Assembly: GCA_902825875.1 (NCBI GenBank)
Contig: CADECP010000019.1
Location: 41,265-77,065 of the forward strand
Direction: 5' to 3'
Length of the DNA stretch: 35,801 nucleotides
DNA from: an uncultured Acidobacteriota bacterium
Lineage (GTDB): Bacteria > Acidobacteriota > Blastocatellia > RBC074
The notes beneath the pieces are model-generated. The model searched no databases. It had not been told where the DNA came from and worked only from the letters and a program-made list of their open reading frames with translations. The position numbers and the translations under genes were made by a program. Within the stretch, counting starts at the first letter, position 1. Each line of letters opens with the position of its first letter. This document shows positions 9,768 through 17,798 of the stretch, in pieces.

Positions 9768-12700
9768 ATGAAACTCATTCTCTGCATCATTTTTTTAGCG
9801 ATTGCCGGTTGGCTGGTTCTTTCAACGGCAAAGGCAACTCAACCGGCTCGCCGCATAGATTTCAATCGAGACATTCGCCCGATTCTTTCGGACAAGTGTT
9901 TTGCCTGTCACGGCCCCGACGCAGCGAATTTGAAGATCAAGCTGCGACTGGATTCTGAAGCGGCAGCGACTGCCGATCTTGGACGAGGGCGAAAAGCAGT
10001 CGTTCCCGGCGATGCTGAAAAAAGCTTGTTGGTGCAGCGCATCACGCACAGCGACGAAGCCATGCGAATGCCGCCGGTCGAATCTGGCCGCAAACTTTCG
10101 CCGTCGGAAATTGAATTACTGACCGAATGGATTCGCCAGGGAGCGCGCTGGCAACAGCATTGGGCATTTGTCACGCCGACTCGACCAGCTTTGCCGACAA
10201 TCAAAAACACTGCGTGGCCGAAAAACGCGATTGATTATTTTGTGCTGGCCAAACTGGAAGCTGCCAATGCAGCCGGGTCAGAAAGCTTGACGCCTTCGCC
10301 CGAAGCGGACAAAGCGACTCTGTTGCGCCGAGTCTCGTTTGACCTGACGGGCTTGCCGCCGACGATCAAAGAGCTTGATGAGTTTTTGAATGACGCTTCG
10401 CCGAACGCTTATGAAAAAGTCGTTGACCGATTGCTGGCTTCGCCGCGTTACGGCGAACGCATGGCTTATCGCTGGCTGGACGCTGCGCGATACGCAGACA
10501 CGAACGGTTATCAAATTGACGGCGACCGTTCGGCTTGGCGTTGGCGCGATTGGGTGATCGAAGCCTTCAACGCCAACAAGCCCTTCGACGAATTTGTGGT
10601 TGAACAACTGGCGGGCGACCTTCTTCCAAATCCTACGTTGGATCAGCGCATCGCCACGGCGTTCAATCGCAACCATCGCATCAACGCCGAAGGCGGAATC
10701 GTGCCGGAAGAGTACCGAATTGAATATGTTGTTGATCGTGTGGATACGACTTCGACGGTTTTTATGGGGCTGACGTTTGGCTGCGCGCGTTGCCACAATC
10801 ACAAATTCGATCCGCTGTCGCAGAAAGAGTTTTATCAACTGTCGGCGTACTTCAACAGCATTGACGAAGACGGGCATTCATTCGATTGGGGCAACTCGCC
10901 GCCGGTCATGGCTGCGCCGACGCGCGAGCAGCAACAGCGTTTGCAGAAGTTCGCCGAAGACATTGCCGCGGCTGAAAACGAACGCAGCCGATTGGCAAAG
11001 AAGTTTTCAAGCAAACAAAAAGACTGGGAAAAAACGTTCGTAGTTCCGCCTTCAGGCGGCAGCGGCTTCAATCGCACGGTGGGCGTCGTCAGCGATGCGC
11101 AGCCGCCTAAAGGCGGAACTACGAACGGAGTTCCTGACGAGAAGCTGATCGTGCGAATCCCGTTGGATGAACAGCAAACGCCGGTGTTCAACGTGTCCGA
11201 CCGCGCCTATCACAATCAGCAAGACATCAAAACCAAAGACAAGATCGGCGAACCGGGCGGCTTCAAAGAAGGCCAGCCGCGTTTCGTCGCTTCGCCGCTG
11301 GGGCAGGGAACTGCGTTCGACGGCAAGCTGTATTTCGACGGCGGATTGAATGCCGACCTTCGTTACAAGACGACTTCCAGCGATTACCGCGAACGCTTCA
11401 CCATCGCGGCGTGGGTTTATCCTGAAACTGAACAAAGCGGGTCTATCGTGACGAAAGTCAGCGATGCTCCGGCTGAGGTTGAAAACGGTATCCCGCGCGC
11501 CGATGGTTATGGGCTGTATTTCCTGAACGGCAAGCTGCATTTCAATATGATTTTCCGCTGGGGCGAAGACACGTTGCGAGTGGAAACAGAGCAGCCATTG
11601 CCGCTGCGGCAATGGCAACACGTTGCTGTTGTCTTCGACGGTTTGAAGCAGTGGGAAGACCGCTTGAAGATTTTCGTCAACGGCCACGAAGCCAAATTGA
11701 AATGGAATCAGCGCAACTTTTATCTGCTCTTTGGCGGCAGCCGCAATACGTTGAAGATCGGCGCAGGCGGAGGCCCGCAGTTCCGATTCAAAGGCGCGCT
11801 GGATGAAGTCCGGATTTACAGCCGCACGCTGAGCGCCGAAGAAGTTGCCGCGCTGGCTTGTGCTGATTCGCTTCAAGCAATTGCGACGATTCCGGCAAAG
11901 CGACGAACTCCGGCTCAAGCGTGGAAATTGCAACGCGCGTTTTTGGATTCCGCCGCGCCCGAAGAATTGAAACAGGCTCAGGCGAAACTTGCCGAGTTGA
12001 AAGCTCAACGGCAAAAGTTTGAAGACGATTTGCCGCCGTTGATGGTCATGCAGGAATTGCCGCAGCCGCGTCCGGCGCAAGTGCTTCGTCGCGGAGCTTA
12101 CGACGCGCCGGGCGAAGTCGTTGGCCGAGCCGTTCCGGCAGTTTTGCCAGCGATGGCTGCGGGTTTGCCGAACAATCGGCTGGGCTTTGCGAAATGGCTG
12201 GTCAGCAAAGAACATCCGTTGACAGCCCGCGTGACGGTCAATCGTTTTTGGCAAATGTTGTTCGGCGTGGGACTGGTCAAAACTTCGGAAGACTTTGGCG
12301 CGCAAGGTGAATTGCCTTCGCACCCTGAACTTTTAGACTGGCTGGCAGTGCAGTTCAGAGATGGGGAGACAGAGGGACGGAGAGACAGAGGGACGGAGAG
12401 ACGGGGAGATGGGGTGAAAGCTTGGGACGTGAAGGCTTTGCTTAAAACCATCGTGATGAGTGCGACGTATCGGCAATCGTCCAAGTCACAGCCAGCAAAC
12501 CCGCAATCCGCAATCCGCAATCCGCAATCGTTACTGGCGCAAGCTCCGCGCTTCCGACTTTCCGCCGAAATGATCCGCGATCAGGCGTTGTTCGTTTCCG
12601 ATTTGCTGGTGGAAAAACTCGGCGGGGTTTCGGTCAAACCTTACCAACCGGACGGACTGTACAAAGACATGGCCTTTTCCGGCATGACCAGCTACAACAC

Positions 12701-13178
12701 GGACAAAGGCGAAGGCCTTTGGCGGCGCAGCCTGTACACATTTTGGAAGCGCACGGTTTTGTCGCCCACGATGCAGGTGTTCGATGCTTCGGCGCGCGAA
12801 TTTTGCACGGTGCGCGACACGCGAACGAACACTCCGCTGCAATCTTTGAATTTGATGAACGATGTCACCTACATCGAAGCCGCTCGAATGCTGGCTGAAA
12901 AAATGTTGACCGAAGGCGGCGCGACGGTTGAGCAACGGTTGGCTTGGGCGTTTCGCCGAGTGACTTCGCGGCCAGCCAGCGAAGCGGAGTTGAAAGCGTT
13001 GACTCGGAATTTGAACTCGCAACTTGATTACTTTTTGCGCCAGCCACAGGAAGCCGAAAAACTGTTGGCAGTCGGCCAACGACGCAACGACGATAAACTG
13101 AATCGCGCAGAGTTGGCGGCTTATGCAACGGTTGCCAGCTTGCTGCTCAATTTAGACGAAGTGATAACCCGGCAGTAA
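9768..13178 (+). CDS. Secreted cytochrome c (PSCyt1) / DUF1549 / LamG-like / DUF1553 protein with in-frame repeat insertions
   Basis: This 1136-residue protein belongs to the large Planctomycete-type cytochrome family. The order is: signal peptide (1-22), heme motif CFACH at 44-48, DUF1549 at about 160-385 (including CARCHNHKFDP), a concanavalin/LamG-like beta region at about 460-690, and DUF1553 from about 790. These proteins are usually paired with a DUF1501 protein, found here at 14777, and are thought to act in periplasmic degradation, though the chemistry is unknown. Three repeat-derived segments lie in frame: residues about 423-453 (a 93-bp palindrome), about 866-881 (16-bp tandem repeats) and about 911-920 (7-bp tandem repeats). 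Conserved sequence resumes after each, so the gene looks intact. No Shine-Dalgarno is evident before the ATG, which follows the repeat array. Confidence 0.88.
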   Translation: MKLILCIIFLAIAGWLVLSTAKATQPARRIDFNRDIRPILSDKCFACHGPDAANLKIKLRLDSEAAATADLGRGRKAVVPGDAEKSLLVQRITHSDEAMRMPPVESGRKLSPSEIELLTEWIRQGARWQQHWAFVTPTRPALPTIKNTAWPKNAIDYFVLAKLEAANAAGSESLTPSPEADKATLLRRVSFDLTGLPPTIKELDEFLNDASPNAYEKVVDRLLASPRYGERMAYRWLDAARYADTNGYQIDGDRSAWRWRDWVIEAFNANKPFDEFVVEQLAGDLLPNPTLDQRIATAFNRNHRINAEGGIVPEEYRIEYVVDRVDTTSTVFMGLTFGCARCHNHKFDPLSQKEFYQLSAYFNSIDEDGHSFDWGNSPPVMAAPTREQQQRLQKFAEDIAAAENERSRLAKKFSSKQKDWEKTFVVPPSGGSGFNRTVGVVSDAQPPKGGTTNGVPDEKLIVRIPLDEQQTPVFNVSDRAYHNQQDIKTKDKIGEPGGFKEGQPRFVASPLGQGTAFDGKLYFDGGLNADLRYKTTSSDYRERFTIAAWVYPETEQSGSIVTKVSDAPAEVENGIPRADGYGLYFLNGKLHFNMIFRWGEDTLRVETEQPLPLRQWQHVAVVFDGLKQWEDRLKIFVNGHEAKLKWNQRNFYLLFGGSRNTLKIGAGGGPQFRFKGALDEVRIYSRTLSAEEVAALACADSLQAIATIPAKRRTPAQAWKLQRAFLDSAAPEELKQAQAKLAELKAQRQKFEDDLPPLMVMQELPQPRPAQVLRRGAYDAPGEVVGRAVPAVLPAMAAGLPNNRLGFAKWLVSKEHPLTARVTVNRFWQMLFGVGLVKTSEDFGAQGELPSHPELLDWLAVQFRDGETEGRRDRGTERRGDGVKAWDVKALLKTIVMSATYRQSSKSQPANPQSAIRNPQSLLAQAPRFRLSAEMIRDQALFVSDLLVEKLGGVSVKPYQPDGLYKDMAFSGMTSYNTDKGEGLWRRSLYTFWKRTVLSPTMQVFDASAREFCTVRDTRTNTPLQSLNLMNDVTYIEAARMLAEKMLTEGGATVEQRLAWAFRRVTSRPASEAELKALTRNLNSQLDYFLRQPQEAEKLLAVGQRRNDDKLNRAELAAYATVASLLLNLDEVITRQ
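11035..11127. repeat. 93-bp palindromic element inserted in frame in the DUF1549/DUF1553 gene
   Basis: Arms of 26 bases (11035-11060 and 11102-11127) match with one mismatch around a 41-base loop. The arm core, GTAGTTCCGCCTT-AGGCGG, is the same as in the intergenic element at 16223-16282. At 93 bases it adds exactly 31 codons and keeps the frame, encoding a segment that begins FVVPPSGG and ends QPPKGGTTN between a coiled region and the LamG-like domain. Confidence 0.88.
12366..12409. repeat. In-frame 16-bp tandem repeat within the DUF1553 region
   Basis: Two perfect copies of GAGACAGAGGGACGGA (12366-12381, 12382-12397) and a degenerate third run inside the gene. They encode an arginine/glutamate/glycine-rich stretch just before WDVKALLK, a position where the family normally has only a short link. 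Confidence 0.75.
12501..12528. repeat. Four-copy 7-bp tandem repeat within the DUF1553 region
   Basis: CCGCAAT occurs four times in a row from 12501 to 12528. It encodes a PQSAIRNPQS stretch between the conserved ATYRQSS and APRFRLSAE blocks. Because the unit is seven bases, gain or loss of one copy would shift the reading frame. Confidence 0.85.
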
Positions 13179-13195
13179 CTCAACAAGGAGACAAG

Positions 13196-14203
13196 ATGAA
13201 CCGCAGAATCTTTCAAGCTGTTTCGCTGGTCGCGCTGGCAGCGGCCTTTGCCATTGTGTTCAACGTCGCCGACTTCGCTTCGGCGCAATCGCGGGCAAAG
13301 CTGACCAAAGCCGACATTGACAGAATGATGACGGAGCTTTCCAACTGGGGACGCTGGGGCAAAGACGATCAGCTCGGTACGTTGAATTTGATTACTGCCG
13401 CCAAGCGCAAACAAGCGGCTGCGTTGGTGACAGAGGGAGCGAGTGTGTCGTTGGCTCGCAACACCAATTCCGACACCGGCGCAGACAATTCGAATCCTTA
13501 CAGTCATACGATGAATCTGACCGGCGACGGCGAAGGCCAATGGAGCGTGGATACGTTGTCGGTTCTTTTTCACGGATACCAGCACACGCATATGGATTCG
13601 CTCTGTCACATCTTTTATCAGGGCAAAATGTTCAACGGATTTTCGCAGCGCGAAGTCACAGCCAAAGGCGCGCAGAAGCTGGCGATTACCAACTTGAAAC
13701 AAGGAATTTTCACGCGCGGCATTTTGATGGACATGGCTGCGCTGAAAGGCGTGCCGTACCTGGAACTGGACGTGACGATTTACCCCGAAGACCTGGACGC
13801 CTGGGAAAAGAAAGCCGGAATCAAAGTCGGCGCGGGCGATGCCGTGTTCATTCGCACGGGTCGTTGGGCGCGTCGCGCGGTGAAAGGTTCATGGGATGTT
13901 GAAAAAGATGGCTCAGCCGGATTGCACGCTTCGTGCGCGCGTTGGTTGAAACAACGCGACGTTTCAATTCTGGGCAGCGATGCCGCCAGCGATGTGCTGC
14001 CTTCCGGAATCGAAGGCGTCACGCATCCGGTTCATTTGCTGACGCTGAACGCGATGGGCGTTCACATTTTTGACAACTGCGATTTGGAAGCTCTGAGCGA
14101 AGCGACCGCCAAACGCAAACGCTGGTCGTTTCTGCTGACGGCGGCTCCGATTCCGATCACGGGCGGAACCGGTTCTCCGCTCAATCCGATTGCGACTTTT
14201 TGA
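13196..14203 (+). CDS. Secreted cyclase-family (kynurenine formamidase-like) metal-dependent hydrolase
   Basis: This 335-residue protein belongs to the cyclase family (PF04199 type), which includes bacterial kynurenine formamidase and other metal-dependent amidases and lactonases. A signal peptide spans residues 1-31, so it is exported, unlike typical formamidase. The metal motif is HTHMDSLCH at 130-138, with H132, D134 and H138 as likely ligands. The usual H-x-G-T-H start of this motif is altered (histidine in place of glycine at 130). The opening WGRWGKDDQLGTLN block is typical of the secreted branch. AAGGAG at 13185-13190 supports the start, 17 bases after the DUF1553 stop, so the two are probably co-transcribed. 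The substrate is unknown. Confidence 0.82.
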   Translation: MNRRIFQAVSLVALAAAFAIVFNVADFASAQSRAKLTKADIDRMMTELSNWGRWGKDDQLGTLNLITAAKRKQAAALVTEGASVSLARNTNSDTGADNSNPYSHTMNLTGDGEGQWSVDTLSVLFHGYQHTHMDSLCHIFYQGKMFNGFSQREVTAKGAQKLAITNLKQGIFTRGILMDMAALKGVPYLELDVTIYPEDLDAWEKKAGIKVGAGDAVFIRTGRWARRAVKGSWDVEKDGSAGLHASCARWLKQRDVSILGSDAASDVLPSGIEGVTHPVHLLTLNAMGVHIFDNCDLEALSEATAKRKRWSFLLTAAPIPITGGTGSPLNPIATF

Positions 14204-14242
14204 AATGCAAGGTAGGCAAAGCTGATTGATGCAGGAGTCAGA

Positions 14243-14527
14243 ATGGCCAGCATTCAAAGAATCCGGCAGAAAATTGTTGATCGGGCATACTACCTTTCGT
14301 CTCACGCTGAAGAAGAGATGGCCAACGATTTGTTTGAGCGGTCAGATGTTGAGAATGCTATTCTGAAAGGTGAGATTGAAAAGAAGATGACTCACGACGA
14401 ACGCGGTACACGTTACCGAATTGAAGGCCCAGCACGCGATGGCCGGGTAATGCACGTGATTTGCCGCTTCAGGGAAGACAGCAACCTGCTGATAATCACC
14501 GTCTACGCCTTAACGGAGGAGTTATGA
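14243..14527 (+). CDS. DUF4258 protein, likely toxin of a toxin-antitoxin pair
   Basis: This 94-residue protein has the DUF4258 pattern: an SHAEEEM opening, an alternating helix/strand body, RGTRYRIEGPARDG and a C-terminal ITVYAL strand. DUF4258 proteins resemble RelE/MqsR-fold RNases and are commonly encoded directly before YgiT-type zinc-finger antitoxins, as here. CAGGAG upstream supports the ATG. The stop overlaps the next start as ATGA (14524-14527), indicating translational coupling. The pair lies inside the run that joins the DUF1553 and DUF1501 genes. Toxicity is inferred from family and context. Confidence 0.78.
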   Translation: MASIQRIRQKIVDRAYYLSSHAEEEMANDLFERSDVENAILKGEIEKKMTHDERGTRYRIEGPARDGRVMHVICRFREDSNLLIITVYALTEEL

Positions 14528-14748
14528 AATGCGAATTTTGCGGCGGCCAAACCGTCAAACGAAAAGTCCGAAAACAACATTGGCTGGAAGGTAGGCTTTA
14601 TCTTGTTGAAAACGTCGAAGCCGAAATTTGCGGCGAATGCGGTGAACGATATTTTCATGCGACAGTTTTGGATCGAATAGATGCAATGCTGAAAGCCGAA
14701 CATCATGTGAAAGAACGTTTGTCAGTCGAAGTTGTTAGCTTTGCCTGA
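14524..14748 (+). CDS. YgiT-type zinc-finger protein, likely antitoxin
   Basis: From the ATG at 14524 this is a 74-residue protein with CEFC (C3, C6) and CGEC (C36, C39), the two CxxC knuckles of YgiT/MqsA N-terminal zinc-binding domains, then a short helical tail. An upstream TTG frame at 14461 is rejected because the ATGA overlap and the GGAGGAG just before it fix the start. It lacks the C-terminal helix-turn-helix domain of full MqsA, so it probably neutralises the DUF4258 protein without binding DNA itself. Length is normal for short YgiT-type partners. Confidence 0.8.
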   Translation: MKCEFCGGQTVKRKVRKQHWLEGRLYLVENVEAEICGECGERYFHATVLDRIDAMLKAEHHVKERLSVEVVSFA

Positions 14749-14776
14749 CATCGAATGAAACCAGAGCGAGGACATT

Positions 14777-16219
14777 ATGAATCCACTCAATGAACTTCAA
14801 CTGAACTTAACTCGTCGCTCGTTTTTTTCTCGTTTTGGCTTGGGCGTGGGAACTGCCGCCTTAGCTTCGCTGTTGGGCGAAAGCGGTTTTGCGGAAGAGA
14901 AAACCGGTTTGCCCGAAGTCCCGCACTTTGCGTCAAAAGCCAAGCGCGTGATTTTTCTGTTTCAAGCTGGCGGCCCTTCGCAGCTGGAATTGTTTGACGC
15001 CAAACCGAATCTGGAAAAGTTCCGCGCACGGAACTTGCCGGATTCGATTCGGCAAGGGCAGCGGCTGACCGGAATGACCGCGCATCAATCCAGCTTTCCG
15101 ACTGCGCCGTCGCTGTACAAATTCGCGCAACACGGAAAGTCCGGCGCTACCTTGAGCGAGTTGTTGCCGCATACGGCGAAGATTGCCGACGACATCAGCT
15201 TCATCAAATCCATGCACACCGAACAGATCAACCACGATCCGGCGCAGACTTTTGCGCTGACGGGGTTTCAACTTGCCGGGCGGCCAAGTCTGGGGTCGTG
15301 GTTGGCTTATGGATTGGGCAGCGAAAACAAAGACTTGCCCGCGTTCGTCGTGTTGGTTTCAGTTGGCAGAAACGGCGGAGATCAACCGCTGTATGACCGT
15401 TTGTGGGGCAGCGGATTTTTGCCTTCGCAACATCAGGGCGTGAAGTTTCATAACGGCGCTGACCCAGTTTTGTATTTGTCGAACCCGCCGGGCATCAACA
15501 GAGAAGTTCGTCGCAAGTTTTTGGACGATCTGGCGGAGATGAATCAACTCAACGCCAAAGAATACGGCGACCCCGAAATTCAGGCGCGCATCGCTCAGTA
15601 CGAGATGGCTTATCGCATGCAAACTTCGGTGCCGGAACTGACCGACCTGTCGAAAGAATCCGACAAGGTGTTGGAAAGTTACGGCCCTGACGCGCGCAAA
15701 CCCGGCACGTTTGCTTACAACTGCGTGCTGGCTCGGCGATTGACGGAACGCGGCGTGCGCTTTGTGCAACTGTTCCATCGCGGTTGGGATCAGCACGGAA
15801 CCTTACCGCGAAACATCAAGAAGCAAACCGAAGACACCGATCAAGCTTCGGCGGCGTTGATTCAGGATTTGAAAGCTCGTGGCATGTTGGACGACACGCT
15901 TGTCATTTGGGGCGGAGAGTTTGGGCGTACTGTTTATTCGCAAGGTCGTCTGGCTGTGGACGATTACGGACGCGATCATCATCCGCGTTGTTTCACCATT
16001 TGGATGGCGGGCGGAGGAATCAAACCTGGCGTAACCGTCGGCGAAACGGATGATTTCAGCTATAACATCGTGCGCGATCCGGTTCACGTTCACGATTTGA
16101 ACGCGACGATTTTGCATTGCCTGGGCATTGACCACACGCGGTTGACATTCAAGTTTCAAGGCCGCTATTACCGGTTGACGGATGTTCACGGCAACGTCGT
16201 TAAACAGATTTTGGCTTAG
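14777..16219 (+). CDS. DUF1501 family protein with Tat signal
   Basis: This 480-residue protein begins with a twin-arginine signal (TRRSFF at 12-17 followed by a hydrophobic stretch to about 36), so it should be exported folded. The body is of the DUF1501 type, related to alkaline phosphatase/sulfatase folds: [15 protein letters not shown] near the start, [18 protein letters not shown] and the C-terminal ATILHCLGI block. DUF1501 proteins are usually encoded next to cytochrome-DUF1549/DUF1553 proteins. Here that partner is about 1.6 kb upstream, with a cyclase-family gene and a toxin-antitoxin-like pair in between. The function of the pair is not established. GCGAGGA before the ATG supports the start. 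Confidence 0.88.
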   Translation: MNPLNELQLNLTRRSFFSRFGLGVGTAALASLLGESGFAEEKTGLPEVPHFASKAKRVIFLFQAGGPSQLELFDAKPNLEKFRARNLPDSIRQGQRLTGMTAHQSSFPTAPSLYKFAQHGKSGATLSELLPHTAKIADDISFIKSMHTEQINHDPAQTFALTGFQLAGRPSLGSWLAYGLGSENKDLPAFVVLVSVGRNGGDQPLYDRLWGSGFLPSQHQGVKFHNGADPVLYLSNPPGINREVRRKFLDDLAEMNQLNAKEYGDPEIQARIAQYEMAYRMQTSVPELTDLSKESDKVLESYGPDARKPGTFAYNCVLARRLTERGVRFVQLFHRGWDQHGTLPRNIKKQTEDTDQASAALIQDLKARGMLDDTLVIWGGEFGRTVYSQGRLAVDDYGRDHHPRCFTIWMAGGGIKPGVTVGETDDFSYNIVRDPVHVHDLNATILHCLGIDHTRLTFKFQGRYYRLTDVHGNVVKQILA

Positions 16220-16222
16220 CGT

Positions 16223-16282
16223 GTTTGTAGTTCCGCCTTTAGGCGGCTGAAGCCAAAACCGCCTAAAGGCGGAACTACAAAC
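16223..16282. repeat. Perfect 24-bp-arm palindromic element between DUF1501 and sulfatase genes
   Basis: Positions 16223-16246 and 16259-16282 are perfect reverse complements around a 12-base loop. The arm core GTAGTTCCGCCTT-AGGCGG is shared with the in-gene element at 11035-11127. Read in the right frame on either strand it encodes FVVPPLGG. It begins four bases after the DUF1501 stop codon. Confidence 0.9.
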
Positions 16283-16306
16283 GTGATTCCCCGCAAAGAG
16301 AACTCC

Positions 16307-17782
16307 ATGAAAATCAAACTTCTTCGCGGCGCATTCATGTTTGGAATGTGCTTGATGGCCTTTGTTTCAATCGAACGCGGTTCAAAGTCGTTGGCCAGCA
16401 AAACGGTTGCCGCGCCATCCAACATCGTCTGGATCATCGGCGAAGACCTTGGGCCGGAGCTTGGCGCTTACGGCGACAAACTGGCTCGCACGCCGAACAT
16501 TGATCGTCTGGCGCGCGAAGGCGCTCGGTTCACGCGCGCATTCACGCACGCGCCGGTTTGCGCGCCCAGCCGTTCGGGGCTGATTACCGGTCAATATCCG
16601 ACGACGATGGGGTCGCATCACATGCGCTCGACGTTGTTGAAGCCTCCGCCGCTGTTCACTGATTACCTGAAACAGGCTGGGTATCAAATCTGCTGGCCGA
16701 CCAAAGCCGGATTCGGCAAAACCGATTTCAACTTCACGCCGCCCGAAGGTTGGGTGGATGTCACTTCCGATTGGACGAAAGACGTGCCGAAGCGACCGTT
16801 TTTCGGATATTTCAACATCACGACTTCGCACGAAAGCCAGGTGCGCGCCGTGCCAGAAAAACACGCGCAGAACACTGTGCGGTTGAAACCGTCTGACCGC
16901 CAAGACCCTGCGAAGATGGTGTTGCCGCCTTACTATCCTGACGATCCGGCGGTGCGAAACGATTTTCGGCAGTATTACGAAATTGCCACAGCGGTGGATT
17001 ACAAAGTCGGCGACGTGCTCGAAGCTTTGGACAAAGCAGGCGTGGCCGACAACACGATTGTGTTTTTCTTCGGCGATCACGGACGAGGAATGCCGCGCAG
17101 CAAACGCTGGGTCTACAACCAGGGCATTCACGTGCCGCTGATTGTTCGCTGGCCGGGCAATATCAAACCCGGCAGCGTGCGCGAAGATTTGGTTTGCTTT
17201 CTGGATTTCGCTCCGACAGCGATTTCACTGGCGGGCGGCACGGTTCCAAAAGCAATGCAGGGGCGGGTGATCGTCGGCGACAAAACCGGCGCGGAACCGA
17301 AATACGTTTTTGCCGCGCGCGACCGAATGGACGAAACCTTTGATCGCATTCGCAGCGTGCGCGGTCGGCGATTTCATTACATACGCAATTTTTATCCTGA
17401 ACTGCCTTACGCTCAGGTGGTTTTGTACAACGAGGAAAATCCGATTATGCAGGCCTGGCGGCGCTGGCTTGCCGAAGGAAAATTGAACGCCGTTCAAAAA
17501 CAGTTTTTCGCGCCGACCAAACCTGCCGAAGAGTTGTACGACGCCGAAGCCGATCCGCACGAAATCAACAACCTGGCTGCGTTGCCGAAATACAAAAAGA
17601 CGCTGGAAGAAATGCGCGCTGGGCTGGATCGCTGGATGAAAGACACTGGCGATTTGGGAGCCGTGCCGGAAGTGGAGTTGGTCAAACGCGGCTTGGTCGC
17701 CGACCGAATCAAAGAATACGAAGACCGCAAGAAAAATGGCTTACAACCGAATGAACGTCGCCAGCCGCCAAAACAGCCTTGA
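16307..17782 (+). CDS. Secreted sulfatase (formylglycine type)
   Basis: From the ATG at 16307 this is 491 residues; the GTG at 16283 sits at the repeat edge and is rejected. A signal-like hydrophobic stretch (7-22) suggests export. The sulfatase signature CAPSRSGLITG starts at C85, the cysteine converted to formylglycine. Metal-binding residues include E46/D47 in GEDLGP (the first aspartate of the usual pair is glutamate) and D257/H258 in FFFGDHGRG. The overall pattern resembles the N-sulfoglucosamine sulfohydrolase-like branch. It probably removes sulfate from polysaccharide or glycan material, in keeping with the neighbouring secreted genes. The gene for its maturation enzyme is not in the window. 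Confidence 0.9.
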   Translation: MKIKLLRGAFMFGMCLMAFVSIERGSKSLASKTVAAPSNIVWIIGEDLGPELGAYGDKLARTPNIDRLAREGARFTRAFTHAPVCAPSRSGLITGQYPTTMGSHHMRSTLLKPPPLFTDYLKQAGYQICWPTKAGFGKTDFNFTPPEGWVDVTSDWTKDVPKRPFFGYFNITTSHESQVRAVPEKHAQNTVRLKPSDRQDPAKMVLPPYYPDDPAVRNDFRQYYEIATAVDYKVGDVLEALDKAGVADNTIVFFFGDHGRGMPRSKRWVYNQGIHVPLIVRWPGNIKPGSVREDLVCFLDFAPTAISLAGGTVPKAMQGRVIVGDKTGAEPKYVFAARDRMDETFDRIRSVRGRRFHYIRNFYPELPYAQVVLYNEENPIMQAWRRWLAEGKLNAVQKQFFAPTKPAEELYDAEADPHEINNLAALPKYKKTLEEMRAGLDRWMKDTGDLGAVPEVELVKRGLVADRIKEYEDRKKNGLQPNERRQPPKQP

Positions 17783-17798
17783 GTTGTTGGCAGGGATT

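Noticed and set aside
9580..9958. Short open frames in the repeat array after dgoK
   Set aside because: They translate the tandem repeat into low-complexity arginine/alanine/proline peptides and have no ribosome sites.
11052..12323. 423-residue minus-strand open frame
   Set aside because: It lies wholly antisense to the DUF1549/DUF1553 gene, has no recognisable family features, and is explained by codon bias.
12366..12528. A sequencing error or frameshift as the cause of the odd DUF1553 sequence
   Set aside because: The frame is open before, between and after the repeats, and conserved family blocks resume in the same frame.
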